Origin: SIG589 sp964566175
Lineage (GTDB): Bacteria; Bacillota; Clostridia; Oscillospirales; Acutalibacteraceae
Assembly (NCBI GenBank): GCA_964566175.1
Contig: CAZMHU010000023.1
Span: forward strand, 1-23,916
Length of the DNA stretch: 23,916 nucleotides
Reading direction: 5' to 3'
Shown here: piece by piece, positions 6,507 to 14,497 of the stretch
How the letters are laid out: the number at the start of each line of letters is the position of its first letter
Numbering within the stretch: position 1 is the stretch's first letter
Position numbers and translations under genes: made by a program
Notes under the pieces: generated by a model
The model's database searches: none
What the model was told of the DNA's origin: nothing
The model's input: the letters and a program-made list of their open reading frames with translations, nothing else

Positions 6507-8231
6507 ATGAAAAAATTGATGATAGGAAACCAAGCGGTTGCCGAGGGCCTTCACGACGGAGGACTCGGAGTTGTTTCGAGTTATCCCGGAACACCTTCAA
6601 CCGAAATAACCGAATTTTTGTCGAAATTCGACGATATTCACAGCGAATGGGCACCTAACGAAAAGGTTGCAACAGAGGTCGCTTTCGGTGCTAGCCTTGC
6701 GGGTGCACGCTCTGCCTGTGCTATGAAACACGTCGGTCTTAACGTCGCAGCCGACCCGCTCTTCACACTCTCATATACCGGTGTGAATGGCGGTATGGTA
6801 ATTTGCGTTGCCGACGACCCCGCAATGCACTCTTCGCAAAACGAGCAGGATTCACGTCACTATGCCGTTGCGGCAAAGGTTCCGATGCTTGAACCTGCCG
6901 ATTCCGCCGAGGCATACCGTTTCGCGCGCGAGGCATTTTTGCTTTCCGAAAAATACGATACACCTGTCCTTTTGCGTATGTGCACACGTATTGCACACAG
7001 CCAGTCGGTTGTTGAAACGGAAGATGCTGTTCCGAAAACATTGAAACCTTATGAAAAAAATCCTGCGAAGTTCATAATGATGCCGGGTAACGCCATAAAG
7101 CGTCATCCTGTTGTCGAGGCTCGTACCGATTCACTGCGCGAACTTGCCGAAGACTGCATTTTCAACACCGTGGAATACAATTCCGACGAAATCGGTATTA
7201 TCACTTCGGGTTGCTCGTATCTCTACGTTAAGGAAGCACTCGGCGACAGCGTGAGTGTACTTAAAATCGGTATGCCCAATCCGCTGCCCAATAAACTTAT
7301 ACGTGATTTTGCATCACGCGTTAAAAAACTTTATGTTATTGAAGAACTTGACCCGATCATCGAAAACCATGTCCGTTCCCTCGGCATTGAGGCTATCGGA
7401 AAGGAACTTTTCTCACCGCTTGGCGAGTTTTCACAAGCTACCATTGCGGCGGCTTTCGGCAAAGAAAAGCCGGAATCTGTCTCTGCCGATTCCGAAATTC
7501 CGAACCGCCCGCCGATGATGTGTGCCGGCTGTCCGCACAGAGGAATGTTCTATACACTCGCAAGAAAGAAAATTACCGTTCTCGGCGATATAGGATGTTA
7601 CACACTTGGTGCTGTTCCGCCCCTCGCGGCACTTGATTCAACTCTTTGTATGGGCGCTTCCGTTTCTGGACTTCACGGTTTTAATGCCGCAAGGGGAGAG
7701 GAAACCGAAAATAAATCGGTTGCCGTTATCGGTGACTCAACGTTTATGCACTCGGGTATGACCGGTCTTGTCAATATTTCCTATAATGCAACAAATTCTA
7801 CTGTTATTATTCTTGATAACTCAATAACCGGTATGACCGGACATCAGCAAAATCCGACAACAGGCTTCAACATTAAGGGTGACCCCGCCGCAAAGGTTGA
7901 CTTAGAGGCACTTTGCCGTTCGCTCGGAATAAACCGCGTACGTGTTGTTGACCCGTATGATTTAAAGGCTTGTGAGACCGCCGTTACGGAAGAACTTGCC
8001 GCTGAAGAACCGTCGGTTATCATTTCGCGCAGACCTTGTGTATTGCTCAAATCCGTAAAACCGAAGCCGGCACTCACCGTTAATGCCGATAAGTGCAGAA
8101 CCTGCAAAAAGTGTATGGGACTCGGCTGTCCGGCAATCAGTTTGAAGGACGGCAAGGCGAAGATTGACAACACGCTTTGTGTCGGTTGCGGTGTTTGCAA
8201 CCAACTTTGCGCCTTTGATGCGATAAATTAG
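6507..8231 (+). CDS. iorA: Indolepyruvate:ferredoxin oxidoreductase, alpha subunit
   Basis: The protein has 574 aa, close to the family size. With IorB it interconverts aryl-pyruvates (from Trp, Phe, Tyr) and aryl-acetyl-CoA plus CO2, with ferredoxin as electron carrier. The N-terminal part has the pyrimidine-binding block (SYPGTPSTEITEF, then NEKVATEVAFGASLAGARS). The C-terminal half has CAGCPHRG (about 338), GDIGCYTLG, and the thiamine-diphosphate/Mg motif GDSTFMHSG (about 408) ending in NSITGMTG. Two [4Fe-4S] motifs close the protein: CRTCKKCMGLGCP (from about 530) and CVGCGVCNQLCA (from about 557). The usual Pro after the last Cys is Ala. AGGAGAGG precedes the ATG, and iorB follows after 11 bases. 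The flux direction is not set by sequence: oxidative amino-acid catabolism and reductive carboxylation of aryl acids are both known for this enzyme. Confidence 0.95.
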   Translation: MKKLMIGNQAVAEGLHDGGLGVVSSYPGTPSTEITEFLSKFDDIHSEWAPNEKVATEVAFGASLAGARSACAMKHVGLNVAADPLFTLSYTGVNGGMVICVADDPAMHSSQNEQDSRHYAVAAKVPMLEPADSAEAYRFAREAFLLSEKYDTPVLLRMCTRIAHSQSVVETEDAVPKTLKPYEKNPAKFIMMPGNAIKRHPVVEARTDSLRELAEDCIFNTVEYNSDEIGIITSGCSYLYVKEALGDSVSVLKIGMPNPLPNKLIRDFASRVKKLYVIEELDPIIENHVRSLGIEAIGKELFSPLGEFSQATIAAAFGKEKPESVSADSEIPNRPPMMCAGCPHRGMFYTLARKKITVLGDIGCYTLGAVPPLAALDSTLCMGASVSGLHGFNAARGEETENKSVAVIGDSTFMHSGMTGLVNISYNATNSTVIILDNSITGMTGHQQNPTTGFNIKGDPAAKVDLEALCRSLGINRVRVVDPYDLKACETAVTEELAAEEPSVIISRRPCVLLKSVKPKPALTVNADKCRTCKKCMGLGCPAISLKDGKAKIDNTLCVGCGVCNQLCAFDAIN

Positions 8232-8242
8232 GGGGGACAGAT

Positions 8243-8815
8243 ATGAATACTACAAGTGTAATGATTGTCGGCGTCGGCGGACAGGGAAGTTTGCTTGCTT
8301 CCAAACTGCTCGGCAGACTGCTCACCGACGAGGGATATGATGTTAAAGTCAGCGAGGTTCATGGTATGAGCCAGCGCGGCGGTTCGGTCGTTACTTATGT
8401 TCGTTTCGGCGAAAAGGTATATTCTCCGATTGTGACCGAAGGCGAGGCAGATATTATTATCTCGTTTGAAAAACTTGAGGCGGCTCGTTATGCACGCTTT
8501 TTGAAAAAAGACGGAAGAATTGTCGTAAACACACAACAGATCGACCCGATGCCGGTTATTATCGGTGCGGCAACCTATCCCGAGGACGTGCTGTCCGAAC
8601 TTATCGAAAAGGGTGTCGGAATAGATGCGCTTGACGCTCTCACATTGGCAGAGCAGGCAGGCTCTTCCAAGGCGGTTAACATCGTGCTTATGGGTAAAGC
8701 GGCAAAATATTTCGATATACCGTATGAAAATTGGATTGCGGCTATTGAGAAGACCGTTGCGCCCCGCTTTGTTGATATGAACAAAAAGGCTTTTGACCTC
8801 GGATATAATTCGTAA
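8243..8815 (+). CDS. iorB: Indolepyruvate:ferredoxin oxidoreductase, beta subunit
   Basis: The protein has 190 aa, normal for the small subunit of the 2-oxoacid:ferredoxin oxidoreductase gamma-type fold. The signature GVGGQGSLLASKLLGRLL near the N-terminus (about 11-28), then EVHGMSQRGGSVVTYVRFG (about 47-65), is diagnostic. These segments form the interface that holds CoA and complements the ThDP site of IorA. It is preceded by GGGGGGA, lies 11 bases after iorA and is followed by the phenylacetate-CoA ligase gene after 23 bases, so the subunits are made together. No metal-binding cysteine cluster is present, as expected. Confidence 0.95.
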   Translation: MNTTSVMIVGVGGQGSLLASKLLGRLLTDEGYDVKVSEVHGMSQRGGSVVTYVRFGEKVYSPIVTEGEADIIISFEKLEAARYARFLKKDGRIVVNTQQIDPMPVIIGAATYPEDVLSELIEKGVGIDALDALTLAEQAGSSKAVNIVLMGKAAKYFDIPYENWIAAIEKTVAPRFVDMNKKAFDLGYNS

Positions 8816-8838
8816 ATTTAAGGAGAGCGAACTCTTTT

Positions 8839-10149
8839 ATGGAACAGCGCTATTATCAAAAAGAAATTGAAACAATGCCGGTTGAAGAAATCAAAAAACT
8901 TCAATCCGAAAAACTCGTACGTCAGGTTAAACACGTTTACGAAAATGTGCCGTATTACCGTGACCTTATGGATAAAAAGGGCGTAAAACCCGAAGATATT
9001 CACGGCATTGAGGATTTGCACCTTTTGCCTTTTTTGCAGAAAAGCGATTTAAGAGATGCCTATCCGTACGGACTTTTGGCAAAACCGCTTGAAGACTGTG
9101 TCCGCATTCAGTCAACTTCTGGTACGACCGGCAGACGTGTTGTTGCTTTCTACACACAGCACGATGTTGATTTGTGGGAAGACTGCTGTGCACGTGCTAT
9201 TGTTGCCGCGGGCGGCACGAAGAAAGATGTGTGTCAGGTTGCCTACGGCTACGGCTTGTTTACAGGCGGTCCGGGACTCAACGGTGGCAGTCATAAGGTC
9301 GGCTGTTTGACACTTCCGATGTCATCGGGAAATACCGACAGACAAATTCAGTTTATGACCGATCTCAGCGCAACAATTCTTTGCTGTACGCCGTCATACG
9401 CCGCATATCTCGCAGAGTCGCTTAAAGAGCGTGGTTACACGCCCGATACTATTCCGCTCAAGGCGGGAATTTTCGGTGCAGAACCGTGGACAAACGAAAT
9501 GAGAAGAAATATTGAGAGTGCCCTTGGAATAAAGGCATACGATATATACGGACTCACCGAAACTTCCGGTCCCGGAGTTGCTTTCGAATGTTGTGAGCAG
9601 GACGGTATGCACATTAATGAAGACCATTTCCTTGCCGAGATTATCGACCCCGAAACCGGCGAAGTTTTGCCCGAAGGCAGTAAAGGCGAACTTGTATTTA
9701 CTTCTCTTGATAAAGAGGCTTTTCCGCTTTTGCGTTACCGCACACGTGATATTTGCGTGCTTTCACGCAAAAAGTGTTCCTGTGGCAGAACTCATATCAA
9801 GATGACAAAGCCGATGGGAAGAAGTGACGATATGCTTATAATTCGCGGCGTAAACGTCTTCCCGAGCCAAATTGAAACAGTTCTTTTGAACGAAGGCTAT
9901 GAACCCAACTATCAAATCGTGGTTGACCGTGCCAATAACAGCGATACATTTGATGTTATGGTCGAGATGACGGCAGAGCATTTCTCCGATACTGTCAGCG
10001 GCGTCACCGCAAGGGAAAAGGCTTTGGCGGCGGCTATGAAGACTATGCTCGGCATCAACCCCGCCGTTCATCTTGTTGCTCCCAAGAGCATAGCAAGAAG
10101 TGAGGGCAAGGCTGTCAGAGTTATTGACAAGCGCAAACTTATTGACTAA
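8839..10149 (+). CDS. paaK: Phenylacetate-CoA ligase family protein
   Basis: This 436-aa AMP-forming ligase of the PaaK type is shorter than the usual acyl-CoA synthetases. Motifs in order: FLQKSDLRDAYP, the P-loop STSGTTGRR (92-100), AYGYGLFTGG, GAEPWTNEMR, IYGLTETSGPG (about 236-246), RYRTRD (about 299), a Cys-rich turn CSCGRTH, then GRSDDMLIIRGVNVFP. It makes phenylacetyl-CoA or a related aryl-acetyl-CoA from the acid with ATP to AMP, or could run backwards to conserve energy. It sits 23 bases after iorB, AAGGAG lies 13 bases before the ATG, and an ACT protein follows 13 bases later. The iorA-iorB-paaK-ACT order recurs in Clostridia. The symbol is by family; the in vivo aryl acid is not fixed. 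Confidence 0.9.
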   Translation: MEQRYYQKEIETMPVEEIKKLQSEKLVRQVKHVYENVPYYRDLMDKKGVKPEDIHGIEDLHLLPFLQKSDLRDAYPYGLLAKPLEDCVRIQSTSGTTGRRVVAFYTQHDVDLWEDCCARAIVAAGGTKKDVCQVAYGYGLFTGGPGLNGGSHKVGCLTLPMSSGNTDRQIQFMTDLSATILCCTPSYAAYLAESLKERGYTPDTIPLKAGIFGAEPWTNEMRRNIESALGIKAYDIYGLTETSGPGVAFECCEQDGMHINEDHFLAEIIDPETGEVLPEGSKGELVFTSLDKEAFPLLRYRTRDICVLSRKKCSCGRTHIKMTKPMGRSDDMLIIRGVNVFPSQIETVLLNEGYEPNYQIVVDRANNSDTFDVMVEMTAEHFSDTVSGVTAREKALAAAMKTMLGINPAVHLVAPKSIARSEGKAVRVIDKRKLID

Positions 10150-10162
10150 GGAGTGAATAAAT

Positions 10163-10594
10163 ATGTCGTTAAAGCAACTGACGGTATTTGTTGAAAACAA
10201 GCAGGGTGCATTGGTTTCGATAACCGATACACTTGCAAATCACAACATAAACATACGTGCGCTTTCCATTGCCGATACGCGCGATTTCGGAATATTGAGG
10301 CTTATTGTCAGCGATAACGCTGCGGCTATTAAGACTCTTTCGGACGAGGGATATCTTATCAAGATGACCGATGTTGTCGGTGTTAAAATCGGCGACTGCC
10401 CCGGCAAACTTTCAAAAGCACTTGAAGTTTTGGACAATGCACATATCAATATGGAATATTTGTACGCCTTTATGGCTCGCACAGAAAAACACGCCTATGT
10501 TGTTTTGCGTGTTGAGGATAATGAGAAAGCCGAAAATGCGCTTGAAAGTGCCGGTTTTCATCTTATTACCGATACGGATGTATGCAAAGTATAA
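10163..10594 (+). CDS. Tandem ACT-domain protein, probable amino-acid sensor
   Basis: This 143-aa protein consists of two ACT domains (about residues 1-70 and 71-143). The first opens LTVFVENKQGALVSITDTLANHNINIRAL, summarised as the strand plus N-x-x-G-x-L helix pattern; the second begins VGVKIGDCPGKLSKALEVLDNA. ACT domains bind small ligands, often amino acids, and change enzyme activity or oligomer state. Free-standing tandem ACT proteins next to iorAB and paaK probably sense an aromatic amino acid or aryl acid and modulate the ligase or oxidoreductase; this is inferred from context. AAGGAG lies 8 bases before the ATG. It is the last gene of the operon, eight bases ahead of a strong terminator. 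Confidence 0.88.
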   Translation: MSLKQLTVFVENKQGALVSITDTLANHNINIRALSIADTRDFGILRLIVSDNAAAIKTLSDEGYLIKMTDVVGVKIGDCPGKLSKALEVLDNAHINMEYLYAFMARTEKHAYVVLRVEDNEKAENALESAGFHLITDTDVCKV

Positions 10595-10601
10595 TTTTAC
10601 G

Positions 10602-10635
10602 AGAACCTTTGATGTTGTCAAAGGTTCTTTTTTGC
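10602..10635 (+). terminator. Intrinsic terminator of the aryl-acid operon
   Basis: AGAACCTTTGA (10602-10612) and TCAAAGGTTCT (10618-10628) make a perfect 11-bp stem with a 5-base loop, followed by a long T run. Read-through into the LysR gene should be low. Confidence 0.92.
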
Positions 10636-10665
10636 TTTTTTGTGCCTTTTTACGGCATAAATCGA

Positions 10666-10694
10666 TTGATTTATTTCTGAAAAAATGTTATACT
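10666..10694 (+). promoter_or_regulatory. Promoter of the LysR gene
   Basis: TTGATT (10666-10671), 17 bases, then TATACT (10689-10694), with a TGT extension before the -10. It is downstream of the operon terminator, so the regulator has its own transcript. Confidence 0.75.
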
Positions 10695-10710
10695 GTATGC
10701 AGAATGATGT

Positions 10711-10718
10711 GAGGGTGG
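10711..10718 (+). promoter_or_regulatory. Ribosome binding site that fixes a TTG start
   Basis: GAGGGTGG ends 7 bases before TTG 10726 and 22 bases before the first in-frame ATG (10741). The TTG is therefore the better start. Confidence 0.65.
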
Positions 10719-10725
10719 TGGAATT

Positions 10726-11649
10726 TTGAATTTATTGCATATGAAACACGCGCTTGAGGTCGCACGTGCCGGCACGCTCAGCAAGGCGTCCGAAACACTT
10801 CTCACCGCCGCCCCCAACATAAGCCGTTCTATTAAGGAACTTGAAAATGACCTCGGCATTACAATTTTCGACCGTACGCAAAACGGTATGATTCTCACAC
10901 CCGAGGGTGAAGAGTTTATAAATTTTGCCAAAAGCATAATCTCACGTATTGAAGAGGTTGAAAGTTTCTATAAAAAGGGTGCGCCGCAAAAGCAGAAATT
11001 TTCCATCTCTGTTCCGCGCGCCTGCTACATTTCTGAAGCGTTTGCCGAATTTTCAAAATCGCTCTCCAAAGAGTCTGCCGAGATTTTTTATAAGGAAACG
11101 AATTCCCAACGTGCAATACACAATATGCTTCACCATGATTATAAACTCGGCATTATTCGCTATGCGGAGAACTATGACAGGTATTTCAAATCAATGCTCG
11201 AAGAGAAGGATTTTTATTACGAACTTGTCACCGAGTTTACCTATTCACTTATAATGAGTGAGGACAGTCCTCTTGCGAAAAAAGAAAACATTACTTTTGA
11301 AGATTTGACCGATTTGATTGAAATTGCTCACGCCGACCCGTATGTACCCTCAATGGTTCCCTCAAAGGTGTTTAAAGAGGAACTGCCCGATAATATCGAC
11401 CGCAGAATTTTCATTTTCGAGCGTGCAAGCCAGTTTGACCTGCTTTCGAAAAACACCGAAACTTTCATGTGGGTTTCACCTGTACCGGACAGTATGTTGA
11501 GACGGTATAATCTTGTTCAGCGCAAGTGCGCGGATAATAAGAAGATATATAAAGATGTGCTCATATATAAAAACGGTTATAAACTTTCAAAACTCGACAT
11601 GCAGTTTATAACAGAACTCTGTGAGGCAAAACGCAGATATCTCACATAG
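10726..11649 (+). CDS. LysR-family transcriptional regulator
   Basis: The protein has 307 aa. The N-terminal winged helix-turn-helix (about 1-62) is typical: LLHMKHALEVARAGTLSKAS, then ISRSIKELENDLGITIFDRT and LTPEGEEF. The rest is an effector-binding domain of the usual length, though weakly matched to any well-known member. The start is TTG at 10726, set by the GAGGGTGG site; an ATG at 10741 would remove the first five residues. It lies in the same direction between the aryl-acid operon and adhE, with its own promoter, and only a weak hairpin separates it from adhE. It could regulate either neighbour. The acidic, aromatic-rich effector domain (many Tyr and Phe) gives no clear ligand. Confidence 0.9.
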   Translation: MNLLHMKHALEVARAGTLSKASETLLTAAPNISRSIKELENDLGITIFDRTQNGMILTPEGEEFINFAKSIISRIEEVESFYKKGAPQKQKFSISVPRACYISEAFAEFSKSLSKESAEIFYKETNSQRAIHNMLHHDYKLGIIRYAENYDRYFKSMLEEKDFYYELVTEFTYSLIMSEDSPLAKKENITFEDLTDLIEIAHADPYVPSMVPSKVFKEELPDNIDRRIFIFERASQFDLLSKNTETFMWVSPVPDSMLRRYNLVQRKCADNKKIYKDVLIYKNGYKLSKLDMQFITELCEAKRRYLT

Positions 11650-11674
11650 GGTGTTATCGGATTTGATAACGCTT
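11649..11674 (+). terminator. Weak hairpin after the LysR gene
   Basis: GTGTTATC (11651-11658) and GATAACGC (11665-11672) form an 8-bp stem with one G-U and a 6-base loop. The following TTCTTATATGTTTT is only a broken U tract, so termination may be partial and LysR transcripts may enter adhE. Confidence 0.4.
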
Positions 11675-11691
11675 CTTATATGTTTTAAGAA

Positions 11692-11720
11692 TTTACAAGA
11701 GTTACGGCGATTGTTAAAAT
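11692..11720 (+). promoter_or_regulatory. Promoter of the adhE-hydrogenase operon
   Basis: TTTACA (11692-11697), 17 bases, then TAAAAT (11715-11720), with a TGT extension before the -10. A Rex-type palindrome overlaps the -10 and the likely start region. Confidence 0.65.
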
Positions 11721-11728
11721 AATAACAA
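11711..11728. promoter_or_regulatory. Rex operator (NADH/NAD-responsive)
   Basis: TTGTTAAAATAATAACAA matches the clostridial Rex consensus TTGTTAANNNNTTAACAA at 13 of 14 defined positions. With flanking bases the arms GATTGTTA (11709-11716) and TAACAATC (11723-11730) are a perfect inverted repeat. It covers the -10 of the adhE promoter, the expected place for a repressor that leaves DNA when NADH rises. adhE is a well-known Rex target in Clostridia. The rex gene is not in this window. Confidence 0.8.
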
Positions 11729-11773
11729 TCTCTGAGAAAATAACTTCAGTAATAACAAATAGGAGGATATACA

Positions 11774-14479
11774 ATGGAAACAAAAAACTATGCTATTGTA
11801 GACAGCGTGGAAAAACTTGAAGAGGCTATTGCACGCACAAGAGAGGCACAGAAAAAGTTTGCAACCTACACACAGGAACAGGTTGATAAAATTTTCTTTG
11901 CCGCCGCTTCTGCAGCCAACAAAGCAAGAATCCCGCTTGCAAAACTTGCCGTTGAGGAAACCGGCATGGGTATTGTGGAGGATAAGGTTATCAAGAATAA
12001 CTATGCTTCCGAATATATTTACAATGCTTATAAGAACACAAAGACCTGCGGTGTAATCGAAGAGGATACCGCATATGGCATTAAGAAAATCGCCGAGCCT
12101 ATCGGTGTTATTGCCGCTGTTATTCCTACAACTAACCCGACTTCGACTGCAATCTTCAAATGTCTTTTGGCTTTGAAGACCAGAAACGCAATCATAATTT
12201 CTCCCCACCCGAGAGCAAAGGGCAGCACAATAGCCGCCGCAAAACTCGTTTTAGAGGCTGCTGTTGCCGCAGGTGCTCCGGAAGGCATTATAGACTGGAT
12301 CGACATTCCTTCCCTTGAAATGACAAACACCGTAATGAAGGAAGCAGACATCATTCTCGCAACCGGCGGTCCCGGAATGGTTAAAGCCGCTTATTCGAGC
12401 GGAAAACCGGCTCTCGGCGTTGGTGCAGGTAACACACCCGCAATTATCGACGACACTGCCGATATTATCCTTGCCGTTAACTCTATTGTTCACTCCAAGA
12501 CGTTCGATAACGGTATGATTTGTGCATCCGAGCAGTCTGTTATCGTTCTTGAGAGCATCTATGATGCCGTTAAGGAAGAGTTTGCAAGACGCGGTTGCTA
12601 CTTCCTCAATCCGCAGGAGACCGAAAAGGTTCGTAAGACAATAATCATCAACGGCGCTCTCAACGCTAAGATTGTCGGCCAGGCTGCTGCAAAGATTGCC
12701 GCACTTTCCGGCGTTACCGTTCCCGAAGGAACAAAGATTCTCATAGGCGAAGTAGAAAGTGTTGAACTTTCCGAAGAGTTCGCTCACGAGAAGTTGAGCC
12801 CGGTTCTTGCAATGTATAAGGCAACCGATTTTGAGGATGCCCTTTCCAAGGCAGAACACCTCGTTGCCGACGGCGGTTACGGACATACTTCTTCCGTATA
12901 TCTCAACGAAGTTACCGAAAAGGATAAACTTGCCGAGTTTGCTTCACGTATGAAGACCTGCCGTATACTTGTAAATACTCCTTCATCACACGGCGGTATC
13001 GGTGACCTTTACAACTTTAAACTTGCTCCGTCGCTCACACTCGGATGCGGTTCTTGGGGTGGTAACTCGGTTTCCGAAAACGTTGGTGTTAAGCACCTTA
13101 TCAACATTAAAACAGTTGCTGAAAGAAGGGAAAATATGCTCTGGTTCCGTGCACCTGAAAAGGTATATATCAAGAAGGGATGCTTGCCTGTTGCTCTTGA
13201 TGAGTTGCGCAGTGTTCGCGGTGCTAAAAAGGCATTTATCGTAACAGACAGTTTCCTCTATCAGAATGGCTATACCAAGCCGATTACAGATAAACTCGAT
13301 GAGATGGGCATTGCTCATACAACATTCTTTGATGTTCAGCCCGATCCGACCCTCAAGAATGCAACAGAGGGTGCAAAGCAGATGGCTGCATTCCAGCCCG
13401 ATACAATAATCGCTCTCGGCGGCGGTTCTGCAATGGATGCTGCTAAGATTATGTGGGTTCTTTATGAGCATCCGGATGCTGACTTTATGGATATGGCAAT
13501 GCGCTTTATCGATATTCGCAAGCGTGTTTACACCTTCCCGAAGATGGGCGAAAAGGCATACTTTATCGCTGTTCCGACTTCCGCAGGTACCGGTTCCGAG
13601 GTTACACCTTTTGCCGTTATCACCGATGAGAAGACTGGCGTTAAGTATCCGCTTGCCGATTATCAGTTGTTGCCCAATATGGCAATTATCGATGCCGATT
13701 TCCATATGAGCGCGCCGAAGGGACTCACCGCCGCTTCCGGTATCGACGCTGTTACGCACGCACTCGAGGCTTATGCCGCAATGCTCGCAACCGACTACAC
13801 AGACGGTCTTGCTCTTCAGGCTCTCAAGAATATCTTCAAGTATTTGCCTCGTGCATACGACAACGGTCAGACCGATGTTGAAGCACGTGAGAAGATGGCT
13901 AACGCCGCTACAATGGCAGGTATGGCTTTCGCAAATGCGTTCCTCGGTGTTTGCCACTCAATGGCTCATAAACTCGGTGCATTCCATCATCTCCCGCACG
14001 GTGTTGCAAACGCATTGATGATTGAAGAAGTTTTGCGTTTCAATGCAAGCGAAGCTCCCGCAAAGATGGGTACATTCTCACAGTATGACCATCCGCACAC
14101 CCTCGCACGTTATGCAGAGGTTGCAGATTATCTCGGACTCGGCGGCAACACCGACGAAGAAAAACTCGAAAATCTTATCAAGGCTGTTAACGACCTTAAG
14201 GCACGCGTTGGCATTAAGGAAACAATTAAGGATTACGGCATTGACGAAAAGGTATTCCTTGACAGACTTGACGATATGGTTGAGCAGGCATTCGACGACC
14301 AGTGTACCGGCGCTAACCCGCGCTATCCGCTTATGAGCGAAATTAAGCAGATGTATCTTAACGCATATTACGGCAATAAGCACTTCACAGAGGTTGATAA
14401 GCCGACTGCCGCAGATGTTGCGGAGTGTGCAAAGACCGATGAGGTTAAGGCAACATACCGTAAAGGTAAAAAAGCATAA
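11774..14479 (+). CDS. adhE: Bifunctional acetaldehyde-CoA / alcohol dehydrogenase
   Basis: This 901-aa fusion enzyme reduces acetyl-CoA to acetaldehyde and on to ethanol with two NADH, regenerating NAD during fermentation. The N-terminal aldehyde-dehydrogenase domain (about 1-440) has the catalytic cysteine in DNGMICASEQS (C250). The C-terminal iron-dependent alcohol dehydrogenase (about 460-880) has the nucleotide-binding GGGSAMDAAK (about 548-557), PTSAGTGSEVTP, and iron-ligand motifs GIDAVTHALEAY and HSMAHKLGAFHHLPHG. Such proteins polymerise into spirosomes. Both halves look intact. AGGAGG lies 7 bases before the ATG, behind a promoter with a Rex site, so high NADH should induce it. It is the first gene of a tight operon, with 18 bases to the kinase gene. 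Confidence 0.97.
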   Translation: METKNYAIVDSVEKLEEAIARTREAQKKFATYTQEQVDKIFFAAASAANKARIPLAKLAVEETGMGIVEDKVIKNNYASEYIYNAYKNTKTCGVIEEDTAYGIKKIAEPIGVIAAVIPTTNPTSTAIFKCLLALKTRNAIIISPHPRAKGSTIAAAKLVLEAAVAAGAPEGIIDWIDIPSLEMTNTVMKEADIILATGGPGMVKAAYSSGKPALGVGAGNTPAIIDDTADIILAVNSIVHSKTFDNGMICASEQSVIVLESIYDAVKEEFARRGCYFLNPQETEKVRKTIIINGALNAKIVGQAAAKIAALSGVTVPEGTKILIGEVESVELSEEFAHEKLSPVLAMYKATDFEDALSKAEHLVADGGYGHTSSVYLNEVTEKDKLAEFASRMKTCRILVNTPSSHGGIGDLYNFKLAPSLTLGCGSWGGNSVSENVGVKHLINIKTVAERRENMLWFRAPEKVYIKKGCLPVALDELRSVRGAKKAFIVTDSFLYQNGYTKPITDKLDEMGIAHTTFFDVQPDPTLKNATEGAKQMAAFQPDTIIALGGGSAMDAAKIMWVLYEHPDADFMDMAMRFIDIRKRVYTFPKMGEKAYFIAVPTSAGTGSEVTPFAVITDEKTGVKYPLADYQLLPNMAIIDADFHMSAPKGLTAASGIDAVTHALEAYAAMLATDYTDGLALQALKNIFKYLPRAYDNGQTDVEAREKMANAATMAGMAFANAFLGVCHSMAHKLGAFHHLPHGVANALMIEEVLRFNASEAPAKMGTFSQYDHPHTLARYAEVADYLGLGGNTDEEKLENLIKAVNDLKARVGIKETIKDYGIDEKVFLDRLDDMVEQAFDDQCTGANPRYPLMSEIKQMYLNAYYGNKHFTEVDKPTAADVAECAKTDEVKATYRKGKKA

Positions 14480-14497
14480 ATTCGGGAGGAAAAAGTA

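Noticed and set aside
9763..10200. A 145-codon minus-strand ORF across the paaK-ACT junction
   Set aside because: It is antisense to two well-supported genes, has no motif, and would span their intergenic ribosome site.
12986..13957. A 323-codon minus-strand ORF, and a 211-codon one at 12251-12886, inside adhE
   Set aside because: They lie fully within the intact adhE gene, are Cys/His-rich without a family pattern, and lack ribosome sites. They are codon-bias shadows.
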